A DNA stretch of 20,547 nucleotides from Porticoccaceae bacterium (GTDB lineage Bacteria > Pseudomonadota > Gammaproteobacteria > Pseudomonadales > Porticoccaceae), in assembly GCA_023228865.1 (NCBI GenBank), contig JALOAH010000071.1:1-20547 (forward strand), read 5' to 3'. A model generated the notes under the pieces. That model saw only the letters and a list, made by a program, of their open reading frames with translations. It did no database searches and had not been told where the DNA came from. Shown one piece after another: positions 1 through 8,095 of the stretch; the stretch's first letter is position 1, and every line of letters starts with the position of its first letter. Made by a program: the position numbers and the translations under genes.

Positions 1-144
1 GTTGTCATCGATAATTTCACCGTAGGGGCGGACTTCCATGTCCGCCCAGGGCAAGCACAGAGACCTGCCCCTGCGGGTGGCCGAGGTTGAGCGCCACCGG
101 GTCACCGGGGTTGTCATCGATAATTTCACCGTAGGGGCGGACTT
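1..144. repeat. Direct repeat, 35 bp, two copies 109 bp apart
   Basis: Positions 1-35 and 110-144 are identical (35 bp, beginning GTTGTCATCG and ending GGCGGACTT). The period is 109 bp, and because the first copy begins at base 1 further copies may lie upstream. In each copy the shared block runs into a GTAGGGGC segment that is the left end of a short palindromic element (see 22-74 and 131-180). The rest of the two units has diverged, so this is either an old tandem duplication or two insertions of the same element. Confidence 0.85.
22..74. repeat. Small palindromic (REP/MITE-like) element, copy 1
   Basis: The element begins GTAGGGGC (22-29) and ends GCCCCTGC (67-74), an inverted repeat with one mismatch. 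Inside it, GGGCGGAC (26-33) and GTCCGCCC (40-47) form a perfect 8-bp stem with a 6-nt loop. Its length (about 53 bp) and inverted ends match the second copy at 131-180. It resembles non-coding interspersed palindromes of bacterial genomes. No transposase is adjacent. Confidence 0.6.
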
Positions 145-180
145 TCGCGTAGCACTCCCTGTGCCAAGGGTTGCCCCTAC
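131..180. repeat. Small palindromic (REP/MITE-like) element, copy 2
   Basis: The ends GTAGGGGC (131-138) and GCCCCTAC (173-180) are perfect 8-bp inverted repeats enclosing a 34-bp centre that differs from copy 1. The first 14 bases (131-144) are identical to copy 1, and the inner stem of copy 1 is lost. The right end abuts an extended -10 promoter box (185-193). Confidence 0.6.
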
Positions 181-184
181 GAAT

Positions 185-193
185 TGATATAAT
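185..193 (+). promoter_or_regulatory. Extended -10 promoter box at the repeat edge
   Basis: TGATATAAT (185-193) is a perfect TGn plus TATAAT extended -10, five bases after the palindromic repeat ends. No good -35 hexamer lies 16-18 bp upstream, which is tolerated for extended -10 promoters. Transcription would start near 200 and read toward sbcC with a leader of about 400 nt, or through the weak open frame at 223-597. Confidence 0.5.
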
Positions 194-222
194 ATTTGTT
201 AAAATCGTATTTAATAAAAATA

Positions 223-597
223 ATGGTGTTGCTTCATAAACCAATTATTAAACACCATTTGTTTTTCGACAGCCTCTTTAACCCCACACTGGAACAACCT
301 GAGGCATGTCAATCAGTTTTTAGTCCGTTCCACAAGGCGCACCCGGACAATAACAAAAAGTTGTTGCAATCCGATCGTTTGTATAAAATTATTCGATCAG
401 ACCGGGAATTCACCGTTCCCATTCCTATGGCTTGCCTCTCTCTGCGAGCTATCGTAAAATACGAAAATAAATCTTCCAGTATGATTAAGGGAAGTATGCC
501 GGTTTGCCTGATCGATAATCAGCTCAAACTTGAGGATTGCTGCGCCAGGAAGGTTTCCACAACAATCAAAATATCCTGGGTGAAAAACGGTTTTTAA
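223..597 (+). other. Gene-poor region upstream of sbcC; doubtful open frame
   Basis: The stretch from the repeats to sbcC is AT-rich and holds no recognisable gene. One frame stays open from ATG 223 to TAA 595-597 (124 residues), ending one base before the sbcC ATG. Translational coupling would therefore be possible. The predicted protein shows no domain, signal peptide or membrane segment that I recognise, its codon use looks unlike the neighbouring genes, and no ribosome-binding site precedes ATG 223. I treat it as probably non-coding leader sequence. No tRNA or sbcD remnant was seen here. Confidence 0.2.
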
Positions 598-598
598 G

Positions 599-3172
599 AT
601 GATTCCTGTAAAATTACACATTGAAGGTTTTCTGTCTTACCGAGAAGCGGTTGAACTGGATTTCACAAGTTTCAACCTGGCGTGCGTCTCAGGCCCTAAT
701 GGAGCAGGCAAGTCTGCCCTGCTGGACGCGATGACCTGGGCTTTGTTTGGACAGGCACGAAAACGCGATGAATCCATCATCAACAACCACCCCTCGGTGA
801 AGGCTGCCGTGGTGATATTCGATTTTGACTTTGAGGGCGCTCGCTACCGAGTGCAGCGTGTCAACCCGCGCGGCAAGTCCGTAACGGTGGATTTTTTCAT
901 CGGGTCTGACGCGGGAGAAGCCAGCTACTGGAAACCCCTCACCGAACACACCCTGCGCGAGACGAATGCAAAAATCGAAACAACCCTGCGGATGAATTTT
1001 GACACCTTCACCAACGCCTCTTTTTTCTTGCAGGGCAAAGCAGACCTGTTTGCCAGCGCCAGGCCGGCTGATCGAAAACGAATTCTCAACAATATATTAG
1101 GGCTCGAAATATGGGAAACTTACCGGGATGCCGCCAGCCAGAAACGCCGCGATTTTGAAAAAACCGTCAAATCCCTGGAAGGTCGCCTGAGCGAGATCCA
1201 AAGCGAGCTTGACGACGAACCACAGCGCATTGAACGCTTGAAAACCCTGGAAACCCGGCTGGCAGACTTATCCAAGCAGCGTCAGGAACGGGCATCCATC
1301 CTAGAAAATATCCGCAGCATGCTCGCCGCCCTGGGTGAGCAATCCCGGATGCTGGCTGCCTATCAAAATCAAATCGATATCATCACCCGTAACCGGGATC
1401 AAGCCCTGCAGACTTTATCCACACGCTGCGAGGAGAAATTGGGTTACGCCAAAGTGTTGAATTCTGCCCCAGCAATCGAAAAGGCTTACCAGGATTGGCA
1501 GTCAGCTTACCATGCCCTGGAGGCTATGGAAGCCGTGGCAATCCAGTTCAGGCAGCGTGAATCCCTGCGGCAGGAACCCATGCGCATCGTTCAGGCGGAG
1601 GAAGCCCACCTGAGAGAGGCTCTGGCAGGTCTGACACAGCAGCACGCCATCCTGTTGGAAAGCCTTAATGAACTGGAAACCTTGACCCAGCAGTTGAGAA
1701 TCTCAAGAGAAAAAATAGCCATTGCTAACCAAAAACTGGAAGAGCGCGGATTGATACAAGCAGAGGCAGCACATTTGCAAACGCAACAGGCTGAAGCCAA
1801 AGCTGAAAACCCGCGCCTGAGGGATGAAATGAACGAGCTTCAAGCGCGTATTGAGCAATTGCAGGCCGCCGAAGGCGTGGAATGCCCGCTGTGCGGAGGC
1901 CCCCTCAACACCGACGACCGGAAGACCCTGATTGAGCACCTGCAGCAAGACGGACTTGGGTTGGGGAATCGCTATCGTTCGAATAAGAAGTTATTAGAAA
2001 ACGTCGAAGAAAAGCTGAGCCGCATCGGCGCAAAGCTGGCCGACCTGAACAGTGTGGAGGTCAGCCTGCGTGAGGCCACCCGCCAGGCAGACCAGCATGA
2101 ACTCCAAATTGCACATTTAACCGCGCAGCAGCAGGCCTGGGAGAAAAATGGGGCGTCACGGCTGGCGGAGATTCGCACAGCGCTTGAAACCGGTGCCTTC
2201 GCTCCGGAGGCGCGCACCCGCCTGGCTGAGATTGACGCCGAGCTGACAGCCCTGGGCTACAACCTGGAAGCACACGAAACATTGCGCCAGGCTGAAAACG
2301 CCGGCCGGGAGGCGCAGGAACAACTCCGCCGCCTGGAAACAGCCCGGGCTACCCTGGCGCCGATTGAACGGGAAATTGCCAGCTTAGAGAACCAGTTGGT
2401 CAATCTGGAAGAAAACCTGGAGAAAATGACATCCACCCATGACGAGGCAGCCATCCAGTATGCAGCCGCACACGCTGCGATGCCCGATTTGAACCAGGCA
2501 GAAACCGCATTGTATGATATTCAGGAGCAGGAAAATCAACTCCGCCAGGATGTGGGTGGGGCTACGCAGAACGTGGTCGCTTTGGAAAGCCTCAAACAGC
2601 GCAAGTCCGCCATGCTGGAAGAGCGGGGAGGGCTGTCCCAGCAGATCGCAGACCTCAAACAACTCGAGCGCGCCTTTGGCAAGGATGGCATCCCAGCGTT
2701 GTTGATCGAGCAAGCCCTGCCCGAGATTGAAACCGCGACCAACACCCTGCTCTCGCGCTTGAGCAATGGGCGCATGTCCTTTAATTTCGTCACCCAGCGT
2801 GAATACAAAGATGCCAACCGGGAAGACCTCAAAGAAACGTTGGACATGGTCATCAGTGACGGTGTTGGTCAGCGAGATTACGAAATGTACTCGGGAGGGG
2901 AGGCTTTTCGGGTTAACTTTGCCATTCGGGTGGCTCTTTCCCAGATGTTAGCCCACCGGGCAGGCGCGCGTTTGCAGACCCTGGTGATCGATGAGGGCTT
3001 TGGCAGCCAGGACGCCCAGGGTCGGCAGCTCCTGGTGGAAGCTATCAACCTGGTGAAGGAAGATTTTGAGAAGATTCTGGTCATCACCCACCTGGATGAG
3101 CTCAAGGATGCCTTCTCCACCCGCATTGAAGTAGAAAAGACGCCCCTGGGGTCCCAATTACAGGTGGTTTAG
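599..3172 (+). CDS. sbcC: SbcC/Rad50-type DNA repair ATPase
   Basis: SMC-like ATPase that with the SbcD/Mre11 nuclease opens and trims DNA ends, hairpins and protein-blocked ends in the cytoplasm. The 857-residue protein has the expected order: N-terminal ATPase half with Walker A GPNGAGKS (residues 32-39), long coiled coils rich in Gln, Glu and Leu (about 180-700), a central zinc hook CPLC (Cys429, Cys432), then signature SGGE (765-768), Walker B LVIDEG (795-800) and H-loop His831. E. coli SbcC is 1048 residues, so the coiled-coil arms are shorter here, as in many Gram-positive and archaeal Rad50 proteins. The ATG at 599 gives the usual N-terminus; its ribosome-binding site is weak. No sbcD lies in the window, and it normally sits just upstream. 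The downstream gene is convergent. Confidence 0.95.
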   Translation: MIPVKLHIEGFLSYREAVELDFTSFNLACVSGPNGAGKSALLDAMTWALFGQARKRDESIINNHPSVKAAVVIFDFDFEGARYRVQRVNPRGKSVTVDFFIGSDAGEASYWKPLTEHTLRETNAKIETTLRMNFDTFTNASFFLQGKADLFASARPADRKRILNNILGLEIWETYRDAASQKRRDFEKTVKSLEGRLSEIQSELDDEPQRIERLKTLETRLADLSKQRQERASILENIRSMLAALGEQSRMLAAYQNQIDIITRNRDQALQTLSTRCEEKLGYAKVLNSAPAIEKAYQDWQSAYHALEAMEAVAIQFRQRESLRQEPMRIVQAEEAHLREALAGLTQQHAILLESLNELETLTQQLRISREKIAIANQKLEERGLIQAEAAHLQTQQAEAKAENPRLRDEMNELQARIEQLQAAEGVECPLCGGPLNTDDRKTLIEHLQQDGLGLGNRYRSNKKLLENVEEKLSRIGAKLADLNSVEVSLREATRQADQHELQIAHLTAQQQAWEKNGASRLAEIRTALETGAFAPEARTRLAEIDAELTALGYNLEAHETLRQAENAGREAQEQLRRLETARATLAPIEREIASLENQLVNLEENLEKMTSTHDEAAIQYAAAHAAMPDLNQAETALYDIQEQENQLRQDVGGATQNVVALESLKQRKSAMLEERGGLSQQIADLKQLERAFGKDGIPALLIEQALPEIETATNTLLSRLSNGRMSFNFVTQREYKDANREDLKETLDMVISDGVGQRDYEMYSGGEAFRVNFAIRVALSQMLAHRAGARLQTLVIDEGFGSQDAQGRQLLVEAINLVKEDFEKILVITHLDELKDAFSTRIEVEKTPLGSQLQVV

Positions 3173-3357
3173 GTCACGCGTCCCTCAGATGACGGTCGAG
3201 AAAGAGCCCCCCAGTTTCCTCAACCAGCACCGCGTAAACGCAATCGTAAATCCCCAGGAAATGGATATTTCATTGCCGGTTGTCAAAACCCGATGACAAT
3301 CACGCCGCCCGTGCATGATCCCGCAACCAACCGCGTGACATAGAGGATAATTAATCC

Positions 3358-3387
3358 ATAACGCCCGTGCGATGACACGGGCGTTAT
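3358..3387. terminator. Hairpin between convergent sbcC and lpdA
   Basis: A perfect 12-bp stem, ATAACGCCCGTG (3358-3369) and CACGGGCGTTAT (3376-3387), encloses a 6-nt loop. It lies about 190 bp past the sbcC stop and about 50 bp past the lpdA stop, where a shared bidirectional terminator would be expected. Neither side has a clear run of T after the stem, so intrinsic termination is not certain. The remainder of 3173-3434 shows nothing else. Confidence 0.5.
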
Positions 3388-3434
3388 GCTGGGGATTGTG
3401 GTCCGCCTGTTGTTGATATTTTATTCCATAAACA

Positions 3435-4832
3435 TTAAATATGTATGGCCTCATCCTGGGCGTCCGCAGCTGCCTCCATGATAGCCTCACTCAGGGTGGG
3501 GTGGGTATGCACATTGCGGGCAATCTCGTGGGTGGTCAGCTCAAAGCGCTGCGCCAGGGTCAGTTCAGGCAGCAGTTCCGATACATCCGGGCCGACCATG
3601 TGTGCGCCGAGGATTTCGCCGTACTTCTTGTCGCTGACGATCTTCACAAAGCCGGTATAATCGCCCAATCCGAGCGCCTTGCCGCTGGCCTGGAAGGGGA
3701 ACTCGCCAACCGCTACATCGTAGCCCCTTTCCTTAGCCTGGTCCTCGGTGTACCCAAAGGAGGCAGTCTGTGGGGAACAATAGGTGGCGCGGGGCATCAT
3801 GTCGTAATCCAGGGTCACGGTCTCGACGCCGGCAATGTTTTCTGCAGCGACGATTCCCATCGCAGAGGCTACATGCGCCAGCAGGAGTTTACCGGTCACG
3901 TCGCCAATCGCCCAGATGCCCTCCACGCTGGTGGCCATGCGTTCATCGACCTCAATGTGACCGCGCGAGCTGAGCCTGACCCCCACGTCTCCCAAACCCA
4001 GGCCCTGGCTGTTGGGTTTGAAACCGATTGCGACCAGGGTCAGATCCGCATCGATAACCTCTTCGCCCTCCCCGGTTTCCACGGTAACGGAGGTGCCCTT
4101 CGTGTTGGTTGTGACGCCCTTCACCTTTGAGCCGGTCATCACCTTAATGCCGCGCTTTTTATAGGCTTTTTCGATCTCCTTACCCACCGCCGGGTCTTCA
4201 AGCGGCAGGAGCGTATCAAGCATCTCGACGATCGTCACCTGGACACCGTAGGCGCTCCAGATGGTGGCAAACTCCACGCCGATAGCGCCGCCGCCGATAA
4301 TCACCGCTGATTCTGGCAGCGTGTCTCGCAGGATGGCAACCTCGTAATCAACGACCTTTTCGCCGTCCACTTCCACACCCGGGATGCTGAAAGGGTGCGC
4401 ACCGGTGGCAATGATAATATCCCTGGCTTTAAGAACTTCGGGCTCGCCCTCCGCCGGTGTCACTTCCACGGTATCCCTGGCGGTCAGTTTAGCTGCGCCC
4501 ATCAGCACATCAATCTCATTCTTTTTCATCAGGAAGCGGATGCCACGCACCAGCCGGTCAGAGGTCTTGCGGCTGCGGTCATGGGCAACACTGTAATCCA
4601 GCTCAAGGTTATCCAGCTTGAACCCGAATTCCTTGCCCCGTTCCCGAAGGGTGTGGGCAATTTCGGCGTTCTTGAGCAGGGCTTTTGATGGGATACAACC
4701 CACATTTAAACACACGCCGCCGAGGAAGCGCTTTTCAATGATGGCAGTTTTCTTTCCCAGTTGGGCGCTACGGATGGCGGCGACGTACCCGCCGGGTCCG
4801 GCGCCAATCACAATCACATCGTATTCTTTCAT
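3435..4832 (-). CDS. lpdA: Dihydrolipoamide dehydrogenase (E3)
   Basis: FAD enzyme that reoxidises dihydrolipoamide with NAD+ (EC 1.8.1.4), the E3 component of 2-oxoacid dehydrogenase complexes and of the glycine cleavage system. The 465-residue length is typical. It shows the FAD-binding GAGPGG (residues 10-15), the redox disulfide in [13 protein letters not shown] (Cys41, Cys46), the NAD-binding GGGAIG (180-185), the second FAD motif AIGDV (308-312), and the C-terminal catalytic pair in HPTLSE (His444, Glu449). The start at 4832 is supported by AAAGGAAA upstream on the minus strand. No E1, E2 or glycine-cleavage genes are adjacent, so it probably serves complexes encoded elsewhere. It is the only clear minus-strand gene in the window. 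Confidence 0.95.
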   Translation of the reverse strand: MKEYDVIVIGAGPGGYVAAIRSAQLGKKTAIIEKRFLGGVCLNVGCIPSKALLKNAEIAHTLRERGKEFGFKLDNLELDYSVAHDRSRKTSDRLVRGIRFLMKKNEIDVLMGAAKLTARDTVEVTPAEGEPEVLKARDIIIATGAHPFSIPGVEVDGEKVVDYEVAILRDTLPESAVIIGGGAIGVEFATIWSAYGVQVTIVEMLDTLLPLEDPAVGKEIEKAYKKRGIKVMTGSKVKGVTTNTKGTSVTVETGEGEEVIDADLTLVAIGFKPNSQGLGLGDVGVRLSSRGHIEVDERMATSVEGIWAIGDVTGKLLLAHVASAMGIVAAENIAGVETVTLDYDMMPRATYCSPQTASFGYTEDQAKERGYDVAVGEFPFQASGKALGLGDYTGFVKIVSDKKYGEILGAHMVGPDVSELLPELTLAQRFELTTHEIARNVHTHPTLSEAIMEAAADAQDEAIHI

Positions 4833-4908
4833 CTATTGAATTTCCTTTCTGCTTTGATATTCCTATCCATTCTCATGCATGATCGCTATTGCTGCCCAGA
4901 TCACTTTA

Positions 4909-4914
4909 ATTATA
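4909..4914 (-). promoter_or_regulatory. Candidate -10 box for lpdA
   Basis: ATTATA on the + strand reads TATAAT on the minus strand, a perfect -10 hexamer. It would start transcription near 4902, about 70 nt before the lpdA ATG. A -35 hexamer at normal spacing is not clear (the best is TTTACT at 14 bp), so this rests mainly on the -10. Confidence 0.35.
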
Positions 4915-5535
4915 CCGAAGTCAGTCCGAGTAAAGGCATAAGAATTGGCATCACCACCCGTTGCCCAGGACATGTCTTGATTATTGCTCGCTGGAAAGCT
5001 GCATTTTCACCGCTTATAACGATACTGTGTTAATCCAGAAGAGAAAAATACGAGCTTCAATAGGCTTGCATTTGGTTTAATCAAATCAGGCGTGAAGCAC
5101 CGGGTGCAGTTTTTGTGCACCTTCATCTCCCTGGGGTCCGGTGAAGCCCTTGTTGGCAAACACCCACAAAGTACGAGTCAATGCATGCACAATGATCCTC
5201 TATAGATAACCAGAGCCACTCTCCGCAACCGGGTAGACCGCCGAAATCTTCCAGTATAATGATTACACTGAAGTTGCTCATATTATTAAAAACAGCTCCA
5301 TCTCAGAAACCGTTGTGGCGTAGAGCTGGTCAAAAATGATTGCGTGAACACTATCTCATCAAACTGAAGGGTCAAACCCCGATGATTTGAAGAAATTCTT
5401 GCGGCTTGAAAATGGGTTTGAGAATATTCTCGCAGATGTTGTGATGGGGCTGGAACAATCCTTGCAAGGTAACAGAAATCTACATCAAATAAATGACAAT
5501 TAGAATGGAATACAGCCCAGCACGATAAGGATGAA
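4915..5535. other. Long intergenic region with possible decayed coding scraps
   Basis: This stretch between divergent genes has no intact gene. Short open pieces look protein-like but are broken by stops. On the minus strand 5198-5086 reads about 37 codons including WVFANKGFTGPQGDEG. On the + strand 5233-5323 includes EIFQYNDYTEVAHIIKNSS. On the + strand up to 5503 a piece includes DDLKKFLRLENGFENILADV, which can be joined to a preceding HYLIKLKGQTP only by a frame change. The last piece is faintly like the N-terminus of DUF1810 proteins. None is long enough to call a gene, so I record it as possible gene remains. Confidence 0.3.
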
Positions 5536-6240
5536 ATGGTGTCTGCAAAGCCAAAAAAACCAACAGAAAAACAGGGTCAAGGGGTTTCTGATCACAAAGT
5601 GAAGCCTTCTCAAGCTGACCTTTCGGCAAACCGCTCCTGGCAGCCATTGGAACCCAAATCGGCAGCCGAAGAGGACCTGGCCAGCATTCTTCAAGCGGGG
5701 ATCAAGGACCAGCCCGCGGAAGAAATCGATGACCGATATTCAGCCCGTCAACCGGGCGCTGTTGAATCCAGCAGTCAGGCACCTGGCGACCAGCAACCCG
5801 ACTTTCAACCTGCCTCAAATGACGACCTGGCTACCCTGGCAGCAACGGTTTATGACACCTCCTTCTACCTAGTCCCGCGCATGAAAGAACACTATCTTTT
5901 AGGTGAACTGGCACAAGATTTGCGGGTCTGGATGCCAGAATTGAGCCAAATTTATGGCTGGGAACTGGATCTGATTTCTATTCGACCCGATTATTTTAAA
6001 TGGACCCTGCTGGATTTTCCCGAATGCCTGACCCTGAAAACGCTGGCTGCTGTCAGGCAGTGGACTTCAAAACGGATCTTCGAAGCTTTTCCCGCCTTGC
6101 AAACCGATGAAAACATCGGCGACTTCTGGTCGCCGGGTTACCTGGTAGATACACAGTCCCAGGATTTTCCCACCCAGGTTCTGATCGCCCATGTCTCTCG
6201 GGATTGGTCTGAACGCAGTACTGGGCACCGGAGGCAATAA
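5536..6240 (+). CDS. Transposase-derived (IS200/Y1-like) protein, probably catalytically dead
   Basis: Protein of 234 residues. Residues 1-95 are polar and low in complexity (Gln, Asp, Ser, Pro), probably disordered. From about 104 to 220 the pattern matches the IS200/IS605 Y1 transposase fold: helix GELAQDLR, then GWELD, RPDYFKW at 150-156, a helix with FEAFPAL, and FWSPGYLVDT at 197-206. In active enzymes the RPDYFKW segment reads MPDHVHL, so both metal-binding histidines (HxH) are replaced by Tyr153 and Lys155. The C-terminal helix that normally carries the catalytic Tyr shows His219 at about that place. It therefore looks like a domesticated nucleic-acid-binding domain. AAGG at 5527-5530 supports the ATG. 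The gene stands alone, followed by a terminator. Homology is read by eye from motif order. Confidence 0.7.
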   Translation: MVSAKPKKPTEKQGQGVSDHKVKPSQADLSANRSWQPLEPKSAAEEDLASILQAGIKDQPAEEIDDRYSARQPGAVESSSQAPGDQQPDFQPASNDDLATLAATVYDTSFYLVPRMKEHYLLGELAQDLRVWMPELSQIYGWELDLISIRPDYFKWTLLDFPECLTLKTLAAVRQWTSKRIFEAFPALQTDENIGDFWSPGYLVDTQSQDFPTQVLIAHVSRDWSERSTGHRRQ

Positions 6241-6315
6241 ACATTAAAACACTAATGTGAATTTAACCTCTTAACCCTTGCAATCCACAGGCGACCATGA
6301 TATATTTATGATCGT

Positions 6316-6354
6316 CAAACGTCTGGGTGCCCCCCTCACCCAGGCGTTTGGCTT
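6316..6354 (+). terminator. Rho-independent terminator after the TnpA-like gene
   Basis: CAAACGTCTGGGTG (6316-6329) pairs with CACCCAGGCGTTTG (6337-6350), a 14-bp stem with one T-G wobble and a 7-nt loop. It is followed by GCTTTT. It lies 75 bp past the stop of the 5536-6240 gene and insulates it from the methyltransferase gene downstream. Confidence 0.65.
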
Positions 6355-6468
6355 TTAATCGCCTGGAAACAGGTGCATCCATGGAGACACTTAAAGCGAC
6401 AACATACGTTAAAATTATATCCCTCAGCAGGGAGCCCATCCTGTGTTCCTGGGCAAAGGAGCGTGACC

Positions 6469-7098
6469 ATGTACGAAGTTCGACAATGCACACATCCGGA
6501 TTGCCGCCTGCGAATGCCGATTGACCCGGCGGTGCATTCGGGCGCTTACTGTCCCCTTTGCGGTTTACCGATGACCCGTGCGGCAGAATCCTTCCAGCAC
6601 CGTGGGCCTGAGAATCGCTGCATTCATCCCAAACGGCAAATCAACGTGCTGCTGGATAACATTCGCAGCGCACATAATACCGGCGCGATCTTTCGCACCG
6701 CAGATGGCGTGGGCGCCCAGCACATCTACCTGTGCGGGATCACCCCCAACCCTGCGAAACATCCAGCCCTTCAAAAAACTGCCCTGGGCGCTGAACACAC
6801 GCTCCCCTGGTCAGCGCACTTAAACGCGCTTGACCTGGCAAAAGAATTACATACCCGGGGATATTGCATCCTGGCACTGGAAACCACGCCGGAATCTCAA
6901 CCCCTTTTCTCGGTTGACCTCTCAATTTGCAGCGCACAACCCCTGGTTCTGGTGGTGGGCAATGAACAGGCGGGGGTTGATCCTGGCTTGCTGGAAATTG
7001 CCGACCTGGTACTTTCAGTGCCAATGAGCGGGTTAAAGACCTCCCTCAACGTCGCGGTGACCTTTGGAATCGCCGTTTACTGGTTGGCTTTTTCTTGA
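6469..7098 (+). CDS. SpoU/TrmH-family RNA 2'-O-methyltransferase with N-terminal zinc ribbon
   Basis: Predicted cytoplasmic enzyme that transfers a methyl group from S-adenosylmethionine to a ribose 2'-OH in tRNA or rRNA. The three SPOUT motifs are present: motif 1 LLDNIRSAHNTGAIFRTADG, motif 2 LVLVVGNEQAGV, motif 3 SVPMSGLKTSLNVAV, which form the trefoil-knot SAM site. Before them lies a small Cys-rich segment (CTHPDC, then YCPLCG) that looks like a zinc ribbon and could help bind RNA. I choose ATG 6469 (209 residues) because AAAGGAG at 6455-6461 sits 7 nt upstream and the Cys segment begins just after it. An upstream ATG at 6373 in the same frame has no such site and adds an unlikely sequence. 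The exact RNA target cannot be read from the sequence. Confidence 0.85.
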   Translation: MYEVRQCTHPDCRLRMPIDPAVHSGAYCPLCGLPMTRAAESFQHRGPENRCIHPKRQINVLLDNIRSAHNTGAIFRTADGVGAQHIYLCGITPNPAKHPALQKTALGAEHTLPWSAHLNALDLAKELHTRGYCILALETTPESQPLFSVDLSICSAQPLVLVVGNEQAGVDPGLLEIADLVLSVPMSGLKTSLNVAVTFGIAVYWLAFS

Positions 7099-7150
7099 AG
7101 TACAATAAAAATCAACAACGGATTTCTATTGACCGATTTGAAAGCTTGCT

Positions 7151-8095
7151 ATGATAGAAACTGAAAATTTGACGAAAATATTTAAAATCAAAAAAGGCGT
7201 TGACATTCCAGCGGTGGTTGATCTGACCCTGAACGTTCAGGAAGGCGAGGTGTTTGGCTTTTTAGGTCCCAACGGGGCAGGCAAGACCACCACGATCCGC
7301 ATGCTCACCAGCCTGATTGCACCCACAACCGGCACAGCCCGGGTGTGCGGTTATCCACTGGGCGAAAGTGACCAGGATATCCGCCGCAATGTGGGAATAT
7401 TGACGGAAAACCCCGGGATGTATGAACGCTTGAGTGCCTTTAAAAACCTCACTATCTATGCGAAGCTGTACGACGTTGAAGACGTAGAAGGCCAGGTTCG
7501 AAAATACCTGCAAATGCTCGGCTTGTGGGAGCGCCGCGACGATCCCGTGGGTAGTTTCTCTAAAGGGATGCGTCAAAAGCTGGCGATCTGCCGGGCTTTG
7601 CTGCATGAACCCCGGTTATTGTTCCTTGACGAGCCTACCAGCGGGTTGGACCCGGAAGCCGCCTTGCTTGTGCGCAGTTTTATCGAAGAACTGCGCTCCC
7701 AGGGGCGGACGATCTTCATGTGTACGCACAACCTCAACGAAGCCGACCGCCTGTGCGACCGGATCGGTCTCTTTCGAACTCACCTGATCGAGGTCGACAC
7801 GTCCCAGAACCTGCGCGTAAAATTCTTCGGGCGGAAAGTTGTCATTCATTTACGTACGGTTGACCCCGCCTGGCTGCCACAACTTCAGGCGCTGCCCGGC
7901 GTTCAAGATATTTCACAGGTTGAAAGCAAACTGGTGATTACTACCGAAGACCCGGAAAACTTAAATCCCCAAATTATTCGTACCCTGGTGACCGCAGGGG
8001 CTGATGTTCAGTTCGTCGGTGAATTACGCCACTCGTTAGAAGAAATCTACATGCAAACCATGGGAGAAAATCAACCCGAGGTAACCGAGCCATGA
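7151..8095 (+). CDS. ABC transporter ATP-binding protein (ABC-2 type exporter)
   Basis: Cytoplasmic ATPase of 314 residues that powers the membrane partner encoded directly downstream. Walker A GPNGAGKT (39-46), an LSGGQ-like signature FSKGMRQK (136-143), Walker B LLFLDEP (156-162) with the D-loop SGLDP, and H-loop His193 are all intact. The Q-loop position reads LTENPG rather than having Gln, as in many NatA/CcmA-like exporters. The C-terminal 100 residues form the extra domain usual in this group. It overlaps the permease by 4 bp (ATGA), indicating translational coupling. The substrate is unknown; relatives export sodium, drugs, lipids or peptides. The ribosome-binding site is weak (GAAAG). 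Confidence 0.92.
   Translation: MIETENLTKIFKIKKGVDIPAVVDLTLNVQEGEVFGFLGPNGAGKTTTIRMLTSLIAPTTGTARVCGYPLGESDQDIRRNVGILTENPGMYERLSAFKNLTIYAKLYDVEDVEGQVRKYLQMLGLWERRDDPVGSFSKGMRQKLAICRALLHEPRLLFLDEPTSGLDPEAALLVRSFIEELRSQGRTIFMCTHNLNEADRLCDRIGLFRTHLIEVDTSQNLRVKFFGRKVVIHLRTVDPAWLPQLQALPGVQDISQVESKLVITTEDPENLNPQIIRTLVTAGADVQFVGELRHSLEEIYMQTMGENQPEVTEP

Noticed and set aside
1..180. The regular 35-bp repeat as a CRISPR array
   Set aside because: There are only two copies with a 74-bp gap that itself contains palindromes, and no cas genes are present.
361..398. TTGTTG and TATAAA with flanking GATCG/CGATC arms as a second sbcC promoter and operator
   Set aside because: The spacer is 15 bp, the arms are only 5 bp, and the sequence is AT-rich enough for this to arise by chance.
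3441..4130. Long + strand open frame across lpdA
   Set aside because: It is antisense to a well-conserved dihydrolipoamide dehydrogenase and shows no domain of its own.
7129..7155. TTGACC and TATGAT resembling a promoter for the ABC ATPase gene
   Set aside because: The spacer is only 15 bp and the -10 overlaps the ATG, so transcription would start inside the coding region.
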